Of a stretch of DNA of 64,000 bases, positions 23,347 through 33,884 are shown in pieces. The notes beneath the pieces are model-generated. The model did no database searches. It was not told where the DNA came from and was given only the letters and a program-made list of their open reading frames with translations. The DNA is taken from assembly GCF_028640845.1 (NCBI RefSeq), contig NC_080539.1:197510698-197574697 (forward strand), read 5' to 3'. The position numbers and the translations under genes were made by a program. Numbering within the stretch: the first letter of the stretch is position 1; each line of letters starts with the position of its first letter. This DNA comes from Ahaetulla prasina (Eukaryota > Chordata > Lepidosauria > Squamata > Colubridae).

Positions 23347-26300
23347 CAACAACAACAACAACAACAACAATAATAACAACAAGTTCTATTACAATGCAAT
23401 AAAACTGCAATTAAAATTACATTTAAAATCTTTCAATTTAAAAAAAAAACAGTTTCAAATATGGCCATCAGACAATAACTAGAATAGAAGCAGAATCCAT
23501 CAACTGCAAGGAAAGTCTAGCCAGCCATTCTGTTAATCCAGGAGTAGAATGTGGCCTGTGAGGATCACGCCTTTGATTGCCTTGCCATAGTGACTACCAG
23601 TGAGCATGGTAAATGACTTCTGTGTAAAAACAATGCATGTCAAAATATTGGTGGATGGGAGAATCTATGAGTCTATAATTTAAATACACAGGTCATCAAT
23701 GGATACATATGTATTTGTGAAGACCTTAGAGACAGAGAGAGAAAGAACTCTGCTCCTTGATCCCTATGCTCCAGCTGTCTTTTCCATCTTACTGTTGTTC
23801 AATCTCTAGCAGTCCCGAGACACTAAAAACTGCTTTTATTTGGATGGAAGTGAGGGCATATGTGGAATAATGATGAAGCAATGGCTCTCAATACATGGAC
23901 CTAATGGGATCTGTGGAACTTAGACTTCTGCTAAATGATGATGTCACAAGTACTATTCCTTTACACATTTATATTACGTGCCTCTTTTTAGAAAGGCTAT
24001 TGTTGTCAATAGAGAAGAGCTGCTGGCATTTTCCCAGAATTCAGTGTTCCTTCCTTCCAAAAGAGATGAAAGAAGAAAAATGCTTTCTCTAAAATAAGAT
24101 GAAACAGTCTGGCAAGTAAGAATGATTTGACAAAAGGAATTGTTCTGCTAAATCAGGAGGCAACTTTAAGCCTGGCGGACTTCAACTCCCAGAATTCCCC
24201 AGCTTTGCTTAAAGTTGCCAAGATTGGAGACCCCTGTGCTAAATCATACTTTGTTAGAGTTATTTAATTGTGTTCTCAAAAACAATGACAACTTACCTTG
24301 AACATAGAGATGCTTTTCATTCGATTTGCAACAACGATAGACTGGAGTAAGAACTTCTAGGCAACAGATATAAGTATCACTATCCTTGCTTTTTAAATTT
24401 CTGAGAATGAATGATACCTTTTCATCTGAATGGATTGGTTCACAGAATTTATTTGTTCTTTCAGAGTTGTTTTTTCCATTGTCTACATAAAGAGAACATT
24501 CTTCTTGATTGCTCTGGCCCTTATACAGCTTCATATAGAAACCTTTCACATTGCTGGGCAAAGGGCAATTCAGCGTAAAATTTTCTCTTGGAAATTCATC
24601 TTTGAGTCGAGAATGGTTGGTGATATTCTCTGTAGAAAGAAGGAAACAATTCACAAGCATTGCCTTGGGAAGTTAGCAGTTGTCTGCTTTGTTAACAAAG
24701 CAGAGGAAAAACATAAGGTAAAAGAAGGAAATGGATTAAGGTTTTTTCCTAAATATCCTGTCACATATATATTTTAATCCCATGATTATCTATATAATGA
24801 TGTAGTATAAACATCTTATAATTGATACAACCAATTGCATCAATTTGTGAGATCTCATTCAAGCCAATACAGGATCCTTGTTTTGCAAACATTTTTCTAT
24901 GCCTCCAAAATGACCGAACTGATTGTCAGATCTTTATCTTTTTGCTGATAGTTTTTGTGCTTTTGATCTTGTTCAAAAGTAAGTTGATATGTTTTCTTTA
25001 GAATTCCAGCATGTGCGATTAGTCTTCACAAGCCTGCAGATGACTTGTCCAAGGTATAAGGGTGAAATGCTCCCGATTCGGACCGGATCAGCCGATCTGG
25101 TAGCGATGGCAGAGAACCAGAAGCAAAAATCCCTGGCCCCGCCTCCTGCCCCAGCTGAGCAGCGCGATCATCAGAGGTTTTTTGTTTTTTACTTTTAAAA
25201 GCATTTTTTCTTTGGCCAAAAAAAATGCTTTTAAAAGTAAAAAAAAGCCTTTGATGATCGAGCGGCTCAGCTGGGATTGTCAGAATCCTTTAAAAGCTTT
25301 TTTTTCGGCTGAAGAGGTTATAAAGAAAAAAAGCTTTTAAAAGACTCCTCTGGCGATTTGTCTGATTGCCAGAACCTCAAATTCCTTGTGTGTCCAATCA
25401 CACTTGGTCAATAAAAAATTCTATTCTATAACTTCTATTCTATTCTACAAGCTCTTCAGCCGAAGAAGGTGTTAAAAAAAACCTTTTAAGAGGTTCTGGT
25501 GATCAGGCAACTTCAGCTGGTATCATCAGAAGAGCCTTTTAAAAGCTTTTTTCCCTCTGGCGATCCCAGCTGAGTTGCCTGATCATCACAGGCTTTTAAA
25601 ATCATTTTTTTACAACCTCTTACAACATCCCCCGCCCATGCCCACTCAATTGCCCAGTCCCCACTTGCCTAATTGCTGTTTATTTCGGGCTCGCTAAGCC
25701 TTGCTGTGGCTGCTGCAATCAATTGCATCAGCTAGCAACAGAATCTGCCTGCCTGTAATCTATCTCATCAATGAGCAACTCAATCTGCCTGCCTCCAATT
25801 GGGTAAGTAACTGGGGGGTGGGGAGCTTTAAAAAATAGTTAATTGGGGTTTTTTTAAGGAGTTTTTTTTTTAGACAGCAATTTAAAGTTAAGGAAGTTTT
25901 AAATTTAGCTGCTTTTATCTAAAAAATATAAATAAAACAAAATAATAAAATAAAATATTTGTGCAGCTTTCTGAGATTTGGTGTTTCACTCTAACTACAC
26001 AAACACACAAAATCTCACAAAGCTGTATGTGGCATTGTGTGTGTGTGAGTCAGTTGTGTTGTGTTGTGTGTATGTAATAAGTGTGAAAGTTGGTTTTTGA
26101 GCTTTTTGTGGCTGTGATGTTCCTGCTTGTTGCAGGGGCCATTTTGGGTGAAGTGCAGCTGCTTTTATATTGTGTGTGAGTCAATTGTGTTGTGTTGTGT
26201 GTGTGTGAAGTGTGAAAGTTGGTTTTTGGTACCTCTTATTGTTTTGTATACTTTGTTTATTATTTTTATTATTTATTGTTATTGGCCACGCCCACCCAGT

Positions 26301-26916
26301 CACCTGACCACCAAGCCACACCCACCAATTAAGCCACGCCCACAGAACTGGTAGGGAAAATTTTTAGATTTCACTCCTGCCAAGGTAGCCTTGCCAATCC
26401 ATGACATCACAATATTTAAGCAAGTAACAGTGAAAAAAGGCATTACACGGACAGGACCCATTACAATACCAATACAGGTAAGCAATTTGTTATTTTTCAT
26501 TATATTTCTTTTAAAAATAATGAACGAGCTATCTCAGGTACTGAAACATTGGGTGGCATAGAACAATATAGTAAATTCAAAATTAGACAGCAGCAAAATA
26601 ATGGTTTTAGAGAAACTAAAAAACCTCCCACCCATTTCAGGGAGACAACACAGATGTTACATAACTCTCAAAACATAGATTAGTCAAAATCAATATCAAA
26701 AGCAGATCACAAATTAACTTCTTCTAGGGCCTGGTGAAAAAGACAGGTGAAATGAAATGTTATCTCAAGACACCAAGAGAAATATTGTTATGATGTTCAT
26801 TTATTAACAGACCTGAAACATTAATCACAACTCAACAGCAGCTAACCATATACTGGATTAAGTTTGATGTTTCAGTCCCTTGGACATAGAGTTTAAATCA
26901 TATTGACTCATATGGC

Positions 26917-26962
<46 letters not shown>

Positions 26963-29900
26963 AATTGCAGATCTCAGTTGTTAATTCTTGCTTGTCACAC
27001 TCATTTGGATATGATGTCCTTAATTAATATCATTTAAATATAATAAGTCATACCTGTGCAAGAAGTAGTGCAGGATGAAATGGATGGACACTGGCCAACA
27101 CCTAAAAACAGTATATCAATGCCATTTAATCATTTTTAAGATTAAAAAAAACAATATACATAAACATTTGAATTGCATAGTAGAAATTAACAATACATTA
27201 GTTTAAGTAAATTATCAATCATTGCGAAGTACCCCTATAATTTTGCATATCATTAATTCTTACGTTAATTATTTATGTTATAAATTCTGTTAAGGTTGTG
27301 AATGTAAATAATATTTGCAAAGTTTTGACTGCAGCCAAGGATGTGTATATTATGATTAGAACTAGACTTAAAACACATTGTGCAGAGAAGTCAAGAAAGT
27401 AACATCCAGAGGTGGGCTTTATATAATTTAACAACTGGTTCACCTAGTGCAGAATTGAAAATGTTAGTGGGTGCGCATGCGTTTTCCACGCTAGCGCGCA
27501 GCTTCAAAAACACAGCAATTTCATGTGTGCAGCTTCCAGTACACCTACTCGGGCAGCTGCGGTGAGTAGAGCAGGCAAGGCGCGCAAATCAGCTGGGCTG
27601 CATGGGCGGGGCAAGCGAGCTAGCCAGAGAGTGAAATATATAGGACGGGATAGCACCGGGGCGAGTGGGTGGGCCCAGCCAATGGTCAGAACTACCGGTA
27701 CGGGAGAACCGGTCTAAACCGGCAGCAGCCCCCTCTGGTAACATCGCAAGATAAGGCAATGCAAGTATAAAAGAGTGGGTTATGTGTCATGATATTATCA
27801 TTGTGGCATTGTTGTGGTTAGGAATGATGACCTAAAAATACAAGTTCATGCAAGGCAAGGAATGGGGCTGCAGTAGGAGAATTTTTAAAAAGTGTTTTAT
27901 ACTGCAGGTAAAAAAGTTTACCTGCAGTATATTCTGCTTGTATAAATCAAGTCCTACAATATGTACCTGGAGTTATACCCAGCATGTAATATAGACTTCT
28001 GCTATGAAGAAACCTTGGTGAAACTAGCAAGTCCAAATGAAAGAGGCATGGAAGTGAACGCAGTTAACCCAATTTCCCTCTCAAAATTTAGGAATGCAAG
28101 GAAGTTGTAGGTAACATAGAGAAAGTACCAGGGTACAAGTCAAGAGCAAATGGGAATAACTTGACTACAACAAGATTAGAAAGCAATAACTGCTGAAACT
28201 GGATACGTCTAGGCCCGTGTTCAGCTGGTACATGAATCTTAACTCTTTCATACTATTTTTTTCCTCTTACCTACCTCAGCTATCTTACCTCATCTTTTAA
28301 TAGATTTGATTAAAAGCAGAATATCGGATCTATTGGATTCATAACTATAATGCTAAAGTATGAATGAATGATCAAAGGCCTCTTTGTGTTTCCCAAAGAA
28401 ATCATAGGTCTTGCAAAACCTTAAGCATTGGCTCCAATTAATTATTTTTGTAATTATTGCCACTGTTATAGATATGAATCAATGACTGAAAAATGGTGCC
28501 TACCACAGTGAAATGATGCTTGACTCCTCAAAGGGGTTTGAACATAGTAATACTGTATATAAATGGAATGACTCAGTCTGTTCAGCAATTTCCAAGACTG
28601 AATAATTTAAAGTATAATGCAAAAAATCTAAAATGCTAATAGTAGTATAGAAATAATATAATAAATAAAGATGTGGTTTCTTATTTCTAAGACTTCACAG
28701 AAATGAACCTAAATGAAGTAGCAGAACTATCACAGTCCTAAGGCCCCTTCTTGAGCCTGCCCACAGGGGTCATTCTCCCATTCTGTGCGAACCGCAACCG
28801 CCAGCATTCCAAGTTTCGGAGGCGAGAAAAGAGGTGCTAAATGCTTCCTTTATAGTTAGGTGACAAGATGTTCTCGTCTCCTTTCTTTGCTTGGTTCTAA
28901 TTTCTGTACAAAGAATGATTGGTCTGCTTATTTTCTTAATCTCACCTATGTTCCTATGTTATTTAATGGTATAAAGTGCCAATAGGTTGCCACAGTTATA
29001 CAGCTGGCCAAAGCCCAATGATCCTTCATCGCTCCATTTTGGGGGATAAATGGTGGTATTCCATGGAGCAAAATTAGAGTCTATCATGTAGGTCAGAAGG
29101 CAACATCATTCTATTCACATGCAGCACATTGTATAGTGCCAACTCCTGACTTCCACACTGATTGTTTTGAAGCACCAAGGATAATACAAAGGATGTATTT
29201 CTTGGACAGCCATCATTATAAAAATATAATCTAAGTAAATTAAAGCAGTATTCCAAAATATATGCACCTGGGGTTAAGTCTTAGTGAACTCAAGGAGATT
29301 TTGAATTAGACATTCTATGAATAGAATAGAATAGAATTTTATTGGCCAAGTGTGATTGGACACACAAAGAATTTGTCTTGGTGCATATGCTCTCAGTGTA
29401 CATAAAAGAAAAGATACGTTCATCAAGGGACAACATTTACAACACAATTGATGGTCAATATATCAATATAAATTATAAATATGTCTAATATAAATATATT
29501 AGACATTCTATGAATGTCTAATATAAATATATTAGACATTCTATGTAAAATGGCATGATCCTTCACACATGTAATTAGAATACTTCAGAATGAACCGGGA
29601 GTCAAAAACAGATATAAATTAATATAAGCCAACTTTATATGATATAAGCACAAGGTTGGAAACAGAAAACAGTGAACAGCTTAAAAACCAAGTAAATAAT
29701 ATACTAGAAATCTTGTACTGGACATAGGCCTTTCATAGACAATGAATTCCAACTCAGAAAAGTTGTTAAAATACACCTGACAATGTTGGCAATCATTTTC
29801 TGGAGTTGTTTATAAAATAATTTTTATAATAAAGTTAAAATTAATTATTATAACTCTGTTCAAAAACATTACTAGTGGATACAGTTTTAGTAAACTAAAT

Positions 29901-30154
29901 AATGGCACATAAGAAGTATCAACTGTTAAATATGGCCCTATAGCTAGAGAATGATTCAATTTTCCATAATATAAATGCCTGTTCTTTACCTTAGCTTCAG
30001 GGCCACTGCTTCTAAACATTTCTTATACAGTCTTTAAACTCAATAAAATCACAACCAAAGGAAATTGCTGTCAACAGAATCTGCCGTATCACTTACCATG
30101 CAAAGCTTCAAAGCAGCAACACAAAAGACAGAAAACCACAATGCCTATTTTCAT
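21199..30154 (-). CDS. ICOS: ICOS-like T-cell costimulatory receptor, four coding exons
   Basis: This is a CD28-family type I membrane receptor, best matched to ICOS, which on activated T cells binds ICOS ligand and recruits PI3-kinase. Joining 30154-30097, 24629-24297, 21921-21809 and 21270-21199 gives an open frame of 191 residues (human ICOS has 199). Residues 1-19 form a signal peptide. Residues 20-130 form an Ig V domain with C41/C108 and C64/C82 at the positions of the two family disulfides. C136 in the stalk matches the dimerising cysteine, residues 144-162 are the membrane span, and the tail carries YMSM at 182-185. All introns are GT-AG, with phases 1, 1 and 0. ICOS is preferred over CD28 because the tail lacks proline-rich motifs and the residues around the YxxM (EYMSM then AAV) resemble ICOS. 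CTLA4 is unlikely because it lacks such a YxxM context. The usual PPP loop motif is absent. Expression and splicing are inferred, not shown. Confidence 0.88.
21809..21921 (-). CDS. ICOS: ICOS exon 3 (stalk and transmembrane)
   Basis: 113 bp using the acceptor nearer the exon body (CTTTCCCAG ending at 21922) and a GTAAGTG donor from 21808. It enters in phase 1 and leaves in phase 0. It encodes a short stalk with SEKPCW, where the cysteine aligns with the interchain cysteine of ICOS, then a hydrophobic stretch WMLIGLVVFLSVACIF and basic residues (R163, R166) as stop-transfer. A second, upstream acceptor at 21946-21947 would extend the exon to 21945 and add eight residues in frame. Confidence 0.82.
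22790..23005 (+). mobile_element. Rex1-like LINE family A, 3' end
   Basis: TATGTACACTGAGAGCATATG, CACCAAGACAAATTCCTTG and TCCAATCACACTTGGCCAAT, then TTCTATTCATTCTATTC. The same 3' UTR is linked to coding sequence at 50731-52303. Lies in ICOS intron 2. Confidence 0.85.
23281..23382. repeat. (AAT)n(AAC)n microsatellite
   Basis: About 20 AAT units followed by about 9 AAC units, in ICOS intron 2. Gives poly-Ile/Thr and poly-Leu frames that are not genes. Confidence 0.97.
24158..24229. repeat. Short hairpin repeat
   Basis: GGCAACTTTAAGC and GCTTAAAGTTGCC are inverted around a centre containing GGACTTCAACTCCCAGAATT, a motif recurrent in sauropsid repeats. It sits 70 bp downstream of ICOS exon 2 on the transcribed strand. 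Confidence 0.55.
24297..24629 (-). CDS. ICOS: ICOS exon 2 (Ig V domain)
   Basis: 333 bp bounded by a CTACAG acceptor after a TTTCCTTCTTT tract and a GTAAGT donor, phase 1 at both ends, as for a typical Ig exon. It encodes 110 full codons plus split codons. Recognisable parts are the first cysteine in FTLNC, a GFYMKLYKG strand matching the ICOS/CD28 C strand, KFC for the second disulfide, VSFILRNL, and DSDTYIC before the F-strand cysteine. Potential N-glycosylation sites occur at NIT, NHS, NFT and NNS. The FG loop reads LTPVYR where CD28/CTLA4 have MYPPPY and ICOS has FDPPPF. C109, C119 and C120 are additional to the family pattern. Confidence 0.9.
25057..26379. mobile_element. hAT MITE, family X, 1323 bp, in ICOS intron 1
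   Basis: Perfect 8-bp target duplication CCAAGGTA (25049-25056, 26380-26387); ends AAGGGTGAAATGC / GATTTCACTCCTG. The interior is packed with inverted GATC-centred segments (for example 25166-25261) and a roughly 125-bp tandem duplication of GTGTGAGTC..GTGAAAGTTGG at 26030-26235. A 60-bp Rex1-like LINE end is nested at 25378-25441. Confidence 0.9.
25378..25441 (+). mobile_element. Rex1-like LINE family A, 3' tip inside a hAT element
   Basis: TTCCTTGTGTGTCCAATCAC, ACTTGGTCAATAAAAAATTC, then TATTC repeats. Very short 5'-truncated insertion, younger than its hAT host. Confidence 0.8.
26921..26959. repeat. (TG)n microsatellite
   Basis: About 18 TG units in ICOS intron 1. Confidence 0.95.
27054..27101 (-). 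other. Candidate 48-bp cassette exon in ICOS intron 1
   Basis: A 48-bp segment is bounded by an acceptor (ACTGTTTTTAG) and a donor (CAG then GTATGA). Its phase is 1-1, so it could be spliced between exons 1 and 2 without breaking the frame. It would add GVGQCPSISSCTTSC plus one threonine, a cysteine- and serine-rich stretch at the N-terminus of the mature protein. No counterpart is known to me in other CD28-family genes, and a chance pairing of splice-like sites is possible. Confidence 0.3.
27407..27737. mobile_element. hAT MITE, family X, 331 bp, in ICOS intron 1
   Basis: Perfect 8-bp target duplication GTAACATC (27399-27406, 27738-27745); ends CAGAGGTGGGC / GCCCCCTCTG. Contains GAACCGGTC near the right end like its relatives and is CpG-richer than the intron. 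Confidence 0.9.
29323..29497 (-). mobile_element. Rex1-like LINE family A, 3' end, with target duplication
   Basis: Minus-strand copy of the same 3' UTR (AATTTTATTGGCCAAGTGTG, then ACACAAAGAATTTGTCTTGG) headed by an AATAG run. Flanked by an 18-bp perfect direct repeat ATTAGACATTCTATGAAT at 29305-29322 and 29498-29515, the expected LINE target duplication. In ICOS intron 1. Confidence 0.8.
29478..29546. repeat. 31-33 bp tandem duplication with palindrome
   Basis: GTCTAATATAAATATATTAG, then ACATTCTATG, occurs twice in tandem; the first part is a near-perfect palindrome. The second copy may have arisen from the LINE target duplication. Confidence 0.8.
30097..30154 (-). CDS. ICOS: ICOS exon 1, coding part (signal peptide)
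   Basis: Reading the minus strand, an ATG at 30154-30152 with A at -3 opens 19 codons (Met-Lys-Ile-Gly start, hydrophobic Val/Phe/Leu/Cys core, Glu-Ala-Leu-His end) plus one base. A strong donor GTAAGT begins at 30096. The coding length of 58 bp and phase 1 exit fit CD28-family signal exons. It was missed by ORF-length searches because it is so short. The first mature residue would be near His19/Glu20. Confidence 0.82.
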
Positions 30155-30180
30155 ATTCACGAACCTAGATGCTGAAATTA
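30155..30180 (-). other. Putative ICOS 5' leader
   Basis: About 26 bases between the inferred start site (30 bp from the TATA motif) and the ATG; no upstream ATG in it. Inferred from spacing only. Confidence 0.3.
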
Positions 30181-30206
30181 ATGTTTTGTATTGTCAAGGA
30201 ACAAAA

Positions 30207-30213
30207 TTTTATA
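30207..30213 (-). promoter_or_regulatory. Candidate TATA box of ICOS
   Basis: TATAAAA on the minus strand lies 53 bp upstream of the ICOS start codon, which would place transcription start near 30180 and leave a short 5' leader of about 25 bases. Position and sequence fit a core promoter, but no transcript evidence is available. Confidence 0.45.
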
Positions 30214-32495
30214 CTGGAAAAAAAGATGGTGCTTCTCTCTCTTTTTGAATTCTCAGTAGTAGAAAAGATCACTGTTTTTGTTAAAAATTACTGTTCTTTG
30301 TTTAAATTCCACATGTAGAAATACCTATACGTCACCATGAAAGGTGTGATCTGTCTGAAGAGCTGGATTTCCCCAATTCAGTTCTTGCTTATTTCACTGA
30401 AATGATAGTCCTTTTCCTGTCTCAGTTTATTTCAATGAATCAGAATTTGAAACTAGTTCCAGTTTAATCTGAGCTGACAGAAATCGAGCTAATGACAATA
30501 TTTCTTATGCTGAACTTTTTCTTCACAATAATGCTGTAGTTAGAAAATAGAGGCTGGGTTGAAAGTGGAAACATTAGGACTAGTGTGTCAGAAACACTCG
30601 GAAATACTAAATCCTAACAATTAGAGGTCAGTGGTCTGCAAATTATTTTGACTTTATTCATTCATGTCAACATTTAATGGGTTTTTGGCTATATTTGTTT
30701 GGAAATCCATAAAAGATTATTTTAGTTTTATACAATATTTAAGACTTGAATTAGAAAGAGCAAAAAAGACCTCAGCACAGTGCAACAGAGTGAGCTCCAA
30801 CCATATAGTCATGCTGGCCATATGACCAGGGAAGCGTCTTCCGACAACTCTGGCTCCCTTGGCTAAGGAGGTGAACACCAACCCCTAGAGTCATACACAA
30901 CTGGACAGGAAAAAACTTTACCTTTAGAAAGAACAGAAATCTATTCCTTGCTCTTTTTGATATACCTCAATAAATTGGAAATTTCCATGGATTTCTGTAA
31001 GCAGCTCTTGTTATCTCTTCCAGAAAACATTTTAAAATTTGTTTTTCTTAGGGTAAAACAGGAAGTTACCTATCATGATAGCAATGTTGGCCTCTTTTCC
31101 CCGAGAGTTACCAAGTTTCCTTTATGCCAAAGAGAATTGGCTTGCAGTGCAACCAAAATCAACATCCTAAAGTGAGCAGATGTTCTTCATACAAGAAAGT
31201 TTAGGAAAAAATAAGGTCCAAATACAAACCAGGTCTAAGTATAAATACTCAGTCATAGGGAATGAGGCAAGTTTTCTGGCAGCTGATAATCAGAATACGC
31301 AAAGTCAAGACAATTTTTTTCAGTACTTGTTCATCTCCAAAAACCACTTTCATACCATAGGCTTAAAGCTAAACCAAATGGAGTGCACTGACCCAATTAA
31401 GACTGATGGTGTACTCAAGAGCCATAGTGATCTGTGAATCAATCACTCTCCCTCAGTCTTGAACATTTGTGGTCCTTCAGCCTTCTTTTGACCCAGAATT
31501 GCTGTTGGCCTCTGGATTTAGACACTCAGGAGTCACTTCTATGCTTGCCATCTGGGCTGTAACTTCTTGTCCCAGTCAGCCTCCAAGGACTCTATGGATA
31601 AGGCTTCAGTGGGAGACATGGTGCGTATGCCAGAGATGGTTCGCCTTACCTTTTTTTGGAAACAAATCCCATATCCCTTTCTGCAATAGCAAGGAAAACT
31701 GAAAAGAGGTCAGGAGGTATAGTTGCTCATCTTCTAAATTTCTCGTTGTCAATTCCGCTTAGATTCTTTTATCATCCGCTGCTTTGGTTGTATTTTGAAG
31801 CCTCCTTGTGAATTAATCCAATGATCACTACCTTCAATTTTCTTGAAATATGTAAGGCACATAAAAGTAAAGAGGTCACTAGGAAAGAACAGAAATTCAA
31901 GAAATTCTAATATGTTTAATTTGGGAAATTAACTATGTAACTTTTTTAAGTAATTTAACAATATACAAAATGAAAAAAGGAATAAACCAAAGAAATAGAG
32001 GTAAGAGGTAAGAAGAAAAGGGGAAATATAGCAGAATCTGGTTTACAACAACAATATTCAATATACGTTTCTATCTGAATGAACTATCTTTGCACCTAAC
32101 GTATCAATACTTAGTGTCATACATTGCCTTTCATTATTCAAAATTCTCATATCAAATCTATCTAATCACAACTTCCTTGATCTTCCACTTTCTCCCAACC
32201 CATTTACTTTGTCTTTCTATATTTATTTTTAAAATTTGAACCTCATTCATTCTTAGTGTCTAAATCACTCCTTGATTCAATTCTCATTCATTCTGCACCC
32301 ATTCATTCCTAAAAATATTCTCTTGTTTTATCAAGAAGAGATCATTCCCAATGAATTTAGATTACTGAAGGACACATTTCATTTCTTTACTGTTTTATAT
32401 CCCACTGTTGTAAAAAAAACCAGAATCTACTCTTAGTAGTTGGTAAGATATGTAGAAAGTGACTAAAACATTCATGATACAACTAATTAAAATAT
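30214..32495. other. ICOS upstream region, mostly anonymous
   Basis: Apart from the SINE fragment no element or coding exon could be named. Would include the distal ICOS promoter. Confidence 0.5.
30783..30926 (+). mobile_element. Sauria-type SINE, 3' fragment
   Basis: GTCATGCTGGCCATATGACC, then CCTAGAGTCATACACAACTGG and ACTTTACCTTTAG match the body and (CTTTAC) tail of the full-length copy at 51144-51482. The tRNA-related head is missing. Confidence 0.8.
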
Positions 32496-32537
<42 letters not shown>

Positions 32538-32543
32538 TACATA
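32496..32543. repeat. (AC)n(ATAC)n microsatellite
   Basis: About 18 AC units then a few ATAC units, adjoining the foldback transposon. Confidence 0.95.
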
Positions 32544-33774
32544 CCATGTTTCCCCAAAAATAAGACCTGGTCTTATTTTCTTTTTGGCTTGAAAATAAGC
32601 ACTTGGGCTTATTTTCAGGAGGTCTTATTCTTTTTGATGTGCAGGAGGCGGCAAGCATGGTCACCTCATGGCTGCTGGGCCCCTTAACCATGACCCACAG
32701 ATCAGCTGATCCAGTGACAGCTGGGAGTTCTGTCTCTCTGGGTGCCTGGAGATATTTCCACCACACTCTTGTTAGCCCCAGCCCTGCCCATGGCGCCAGG
32801 CAACCTTGCAGCTGAGGGACCCCCTGTTCCACAGCTCACCTTGTGGCTATGGAGCAGGCGGCAAGCACAGTTTGCACTCCGCCAAGCCTGGAGCTTGGGT
32901 GTTGCTTAGGCTGCTGCTACAATGAGGCAGAAAACCATGCGGCCTGTCAGAATCGGCTCCCCACCACCACTACCTCCGCTGCTGCTTGAGAAAAGGACAG
33001 GCAATTGTGGAAGATTGTGGGAAGCGTGTGCTTATGATAGAAGCAAAGCCCAGTCTGTCCCTTTCAAGCAATCAAATATCTGTGTTTGAGAGAGAGAGAA
33101 TGAGAGAGAGAAAGAGAAATGATGGAGGGGAGTAACAAGAATTGTAGGCAACACTGTTTGAAAGGATTTCCTCTCTGTTATTTCTCTTATTTGCTCCACC
33201 CACCTGCCTGCCCACCATACTTGGGCCTGCCGGGCACCAATTGCCCCAAACCAAGTGGCAGGGAGGCTTCAGGACAGTACCCTTCTAGTGCCCACTGCCC
33301 TGTCAAAGGCAAAGCTGAAGCAGGCACAGGGCTCCGCCCTGCTTCCTATTCCAGTGGCCCACATCATAGCAGCAGCCTAAGCAACACCCGAGCTCCAGGC
33401 CTGGCGGAGCATAAACCGTGCTTGCTGCCTGCTCCATAGCCACAAGGTGAGCTGTGGAACAGGGGGGCCCTCAGCTGCAAGGTTGCCTAGCGCCATGGGC
33501 AGGACTGGGGCTAGCAAGAGTGCATTGGAAATATCCCCAAGCAGCCAGAGAGACATTACTCCCGGCCCTTGCTGGATCAGCTGATCCATAGGCCGTGCTT
33601 AAGGGGTCCAGCAGCCATGATGTGACCAGGGAAGGGAAGGGCTGCCTCCTGTGCTGGCCATTCCCATCCCCTTCACTAGGGGTTATTTTTGGGGTAGGGC
33701 ATATATTACGCCCACCCCAAAAAATTAGGCTAGGACTTATTTTCAGGATAGGTCGTATTTTTGTGAAAACTTGG
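32544..33774. mobile_element. Large foldback DNA transposon, non-autonomous
   Basis: Terminal inverted repeats CCATGTTTCCCCAAAAATAAG and TATTTTTGTGAAAACTTGG are flanked by TA. Inverted arms of several hundred bases (about 32600-32960 against 33380-33730) match closely, e.g. GGATCAGCTGATCC and CTGCTGG..CCCCTTAA in both arms in opposite sense. The loop of about 400 bp has a GAGA tract. No transposase. TA flanks suggest a Tc/mariner-like origin. Confidence 0.8.
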
Positions 33775-33884
33775 TATATATCAGATTATTTGGACCCATT
33801 TCAGTCAAATTTCAAGCTATAGCATGGAGATGAATTTACTGCACATGACTTATGGCAGAACTGGCAGAATTTGGACAGAACAGA

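Noticed and set aside
23179..23402. Open frames of poly-Leu and poly-Ile/Thr on both strands
   Set aside because: They are translations of the (AAT)n(AAC)n microsatellite in ICOS intron 2.
33119..33439. 106-residue frame
   Set aside because: Lies in the GC-rich part of a foldback transposon and has a mirrored counterpart in the other arm.
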